A stretch of 15,924 nt of DNA, taken from Cellvibrio sp. UBA7661 (GTDB lineage: Bacteria; Pseudomonadota; Gammaproteobacteria; Pseudomonadales; Cellvibrionaceae). Every line of letters begins with the position of its first letter. Position 1 is the stretch's first letter. Below the pieces are notes generated by a model. That model was not told where the DNA came from, made no database searches, and was given only the letters and a program-made list of their open reading frames with translations. Shown piece after piece: positions 14,740 to 15,924 of this stretch. Made by a program: the position numbers and the translations under genes. The stretch lies in the NCBI GenBank assembly GCA_002483365.1, contig DLHT01000016.1, positions 1 through 15,924 on the forward strand. Direction: 5' to 3'.

Positions 14740-15786
14740 ATGACGTTTGAGTGGCAAGCTGACTGGCAGATAGCACCGGTAAACCGCGCTGCCAGCGCCG
14801 ATATCCAGCAACACATCGACCAAAAAACCAAACCGCTGGGTGCGCTCGGCCAACTGGAACAACTCGCGCTGCAGATTGCGCTTGTGCAAGGGCGCAAGCG
14901 ATTAAGTATCGAACGGCCACTGATGCTGGTATTCGCTGCCGACCACGGCATTGCCGACGAAGGTGTAAGCATCGCCCCGAGCAGCGTTACCCAACAAATG
15001 GTGCAGAATTTTTTGGCCGGTGGTGCTGCCATCAACTGTTTTTGCCGCGCCAATCATTTGCCGTTAAAAGTGATTGATGCAGGCATAAAATACGAAATAA
15101 AACCCACGCCTTCTGCCTTGATAGTGCAACGCATTGCAGCCGGTACACGCAACTTCGCCCGCGAGCCAGCAATGACGGTAGCGCAAGCACAGCAAGCACT
15201 CAGGTTCGGAAAAGAATTGGCCGAAGCAGAAATAGCGGCGGGTTCCAATTTATTGGCATTTGGTGAAATGGGCATTGGCAACAGCAGCTCTGCCGCCGCC
15301 ATTCTTGCCGCCGTCAGTGGCGAATCGGTTGAGCGTTGCGTTGGCCTTGGCACTGGCATTAATCCAGAACAGCTCGCCAAAAAAATTGCACTAGTAACGC
15401 AAGCGGTTGCACGTATTGAAGATAAATCGCCACTCACTATTTTGTGTGAAGTGGGCGGTTTTGAAATCGCGCAAATTTGCGGTGCCATGCTCGCCACAGC
15501 GCAAGCGGGCCGTTTGATTGTGGTAGATGGGTTTATCGTTACGGCGGCTGCGTTACTCGCTGTGCAATTTAATCCGAATGCGCGCGACTACATGATTTTC
15601 GCACATGAATCGGAAGAAGCAGGTCATCAACTAATGCTGCGCTTGTTGGATGCAAAACCGTTATTACAGTTAGGTTTACGTTTGGGTGAAGGCACAGGCG
15701 CTGCGCTGGCGCTACCACTCATCCAGTCAGCGGTGACGTTTTATAACCAGATGGCAACCTTTGAAAGCGCAGGCGTAAAAGTGTAA
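14740..15786 (+). CDS. cobT: Nicotinate-nucleotide--dimethylbenzimidazole phosphoribosyltransferase
   Basis: This 348-residue cytoplasmic enzyme makes alpha-ribazole phosphate from nicotinate mononucleotide and dimethylbenzimidazole, the lower-ligand activation step of cobalamin assembly. Family motifs are KPLGALGQLE near the N-terminus, FAADHGIADEGVS, the substrate-binding GEMGIGNSSSAAAI, GLGTGI, and LGEGTGAALALPL, whose Glu is residue 317 with the start chosen here, the number of the catalytic Glu in the Salmonella enzyme. The frame reaches back to a TTG at 14710, but the ATG at 14740 has AAGGA nine bases upstream. No other cob genes are seen within the window, so any cluster partners would lie beyond the right end or elsewhere. 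The large inverted repeat 15 bases after the stop bounds it. Confidence 0.96.
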   Translation: MTFEWQADWQIAPVNRAASADIQQHIDQKTKPLGALGQLEQLALQIALVQGRKRLSIERPLMLVFAADHGIADEGVSIAPSSVTQQMVQNFLAGGAAINCFCRANHLPLKVIDAGIKYEIKPTPSALIVQRIAAGTRNFAREPAMTVAQAQQALRFGKELAEAEIAAGSNLLAFGEMGIGNSSSAAAILAAVSGESVERCVGLGTGINPEQLAKKIALVTQAVARIEDKSPLTILCEVGGFEIAQICGAMLATAQAGRLIVVDGFIVTAAALLAVQFNPNARDYMIFAHESEEAGHQLMLRLLDAKPLLQLGLRLGEGTGAALALPLIQSAVTFYNQMATFESAGVKV

Positions 15787-15801
15787 TCCTGTGATTAATC
15801 C

Positions 15802-15909
15802 ATCGCAGGAGCAGATGACTTTACAAGACACGCCGTGAATACATCCCTGTAGGCTTGTCATCGACATCCATGTCTCTGACAGTCTTGTAAAGTCATCTGC
15901 TCCTGCGAT
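15802..15909. repeat. Perfect 28-bp inverted repeat enclosing a REP-like core
   Basis: The arms 15802-15829 and 15882-15909 are exactly complementary over 28 bases around a 52-base spacer. The spacer contains atacatccctgtaggct (15840-15856), wording I associate with dispersed intergenic repeats in gammaproteobacteria, and an inner 12-base stem (15856-15867 with 15870-15881, 10 of 12 pairs). No T run follows, so it is not a classic intrinsic terminator. It is probably a non-coding dispersed palindromic element downstream of cobT. The copy number elsewhere is unknown. Confidence 0.8.
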
Positions 15910-15924
15910 TAACAATCAGATATT

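Noticed and set aside
14517..15497. 178- and 147-codon minus-strand frames
   Set aside because: Both are mostly antisense to cobT, which carries the full family motif set; Ser/Ala/Cys-rich shadow translations.
15727..15915. 62-codon minus-strand frame at the right end
   Set aside because: It is translated from the inverted repeat and the 3' end of cobT; repeats of this type often give spurious short frames.
1..15924. CRISPR array, tRNA or transposon genes
   Set aside because: No regularly spaced repeats, no tRNA-like cloverleaf and no transposase or integrase motifs were found on either strand.

Overview
The window looks like a chromosomal segment of a plant-polysaccharide-degrading gammaproteobacterium, most likely Cellvibrio or a close relative. 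The basis is family recognition only: a secreted GH67 alpha-glucuronidase, a GH10 xylanase and a CE2-type esterase lie close together among typical gammaproteobacterial housekeeping genes. Base composition is moderate and gene density is high. No tRNA, rRNA, transposase, phage gene or CRISPR array is visible.

Region 1 (about 1-7090) is a glucuronoxylan locus. The GH67 gene (minus strand, ends at 300) diverges from a plus-strand pair: a family-3-like periplasmic solute-binding protein and a GH10 xylanase with a twin-arginine signal. The 290-base divergent region carries a tandem repeat and a partly palindromic GGTATAC site resembling the UxuR/ExuR hexuronate operator. A lauroyl-type lipid A acyltransferase follows on the plus strand, and a CE2-like SGNH esterase faces it on the minus strand. 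The three exported enzymes would work in sequence: the xylanase releases short decorated xylo-oligosaccharides, the esterase removes acetyl groups, and the glucuronidase removes (4-O-methyl)glucuronic acid.

Region 2 (about 7090-10790) holds an Rnk/GreA-like RNA polymerase-binding gene behind a structured 350-base leader, then a minus-strand pair (glycerophosphodiester phosphodiesterase followed by a GH2-like TIM-barrel lipoprotein), and a short MscS-type channel that lacks the usual C-terminal domain.

Region 3 (about 10790-15924) holds catalase-peroxidase KatG, an aromatic/aspartate aminotransferase with a recognisable promoter, and divergently cobT. It ends in a perfect 28-bp inverted repeat enclosing a REP-like core.

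Several starts differ from the longest reading frame once ribosome binding sites are considered: GH67, the rnk-like gene, the GH2-like lipoprotein, the aminotransferase, cobT and possibly the MscS-like gene. Most gene ends are marked by clear hairpin terminators. No wholly new multi-gene system is evident. The best leads are the orphan binding protein inside the xylan locus, the GDPD plus GH lipoprotein pair, the minimal channel, the rnk leader and the terminal inverted repeat.
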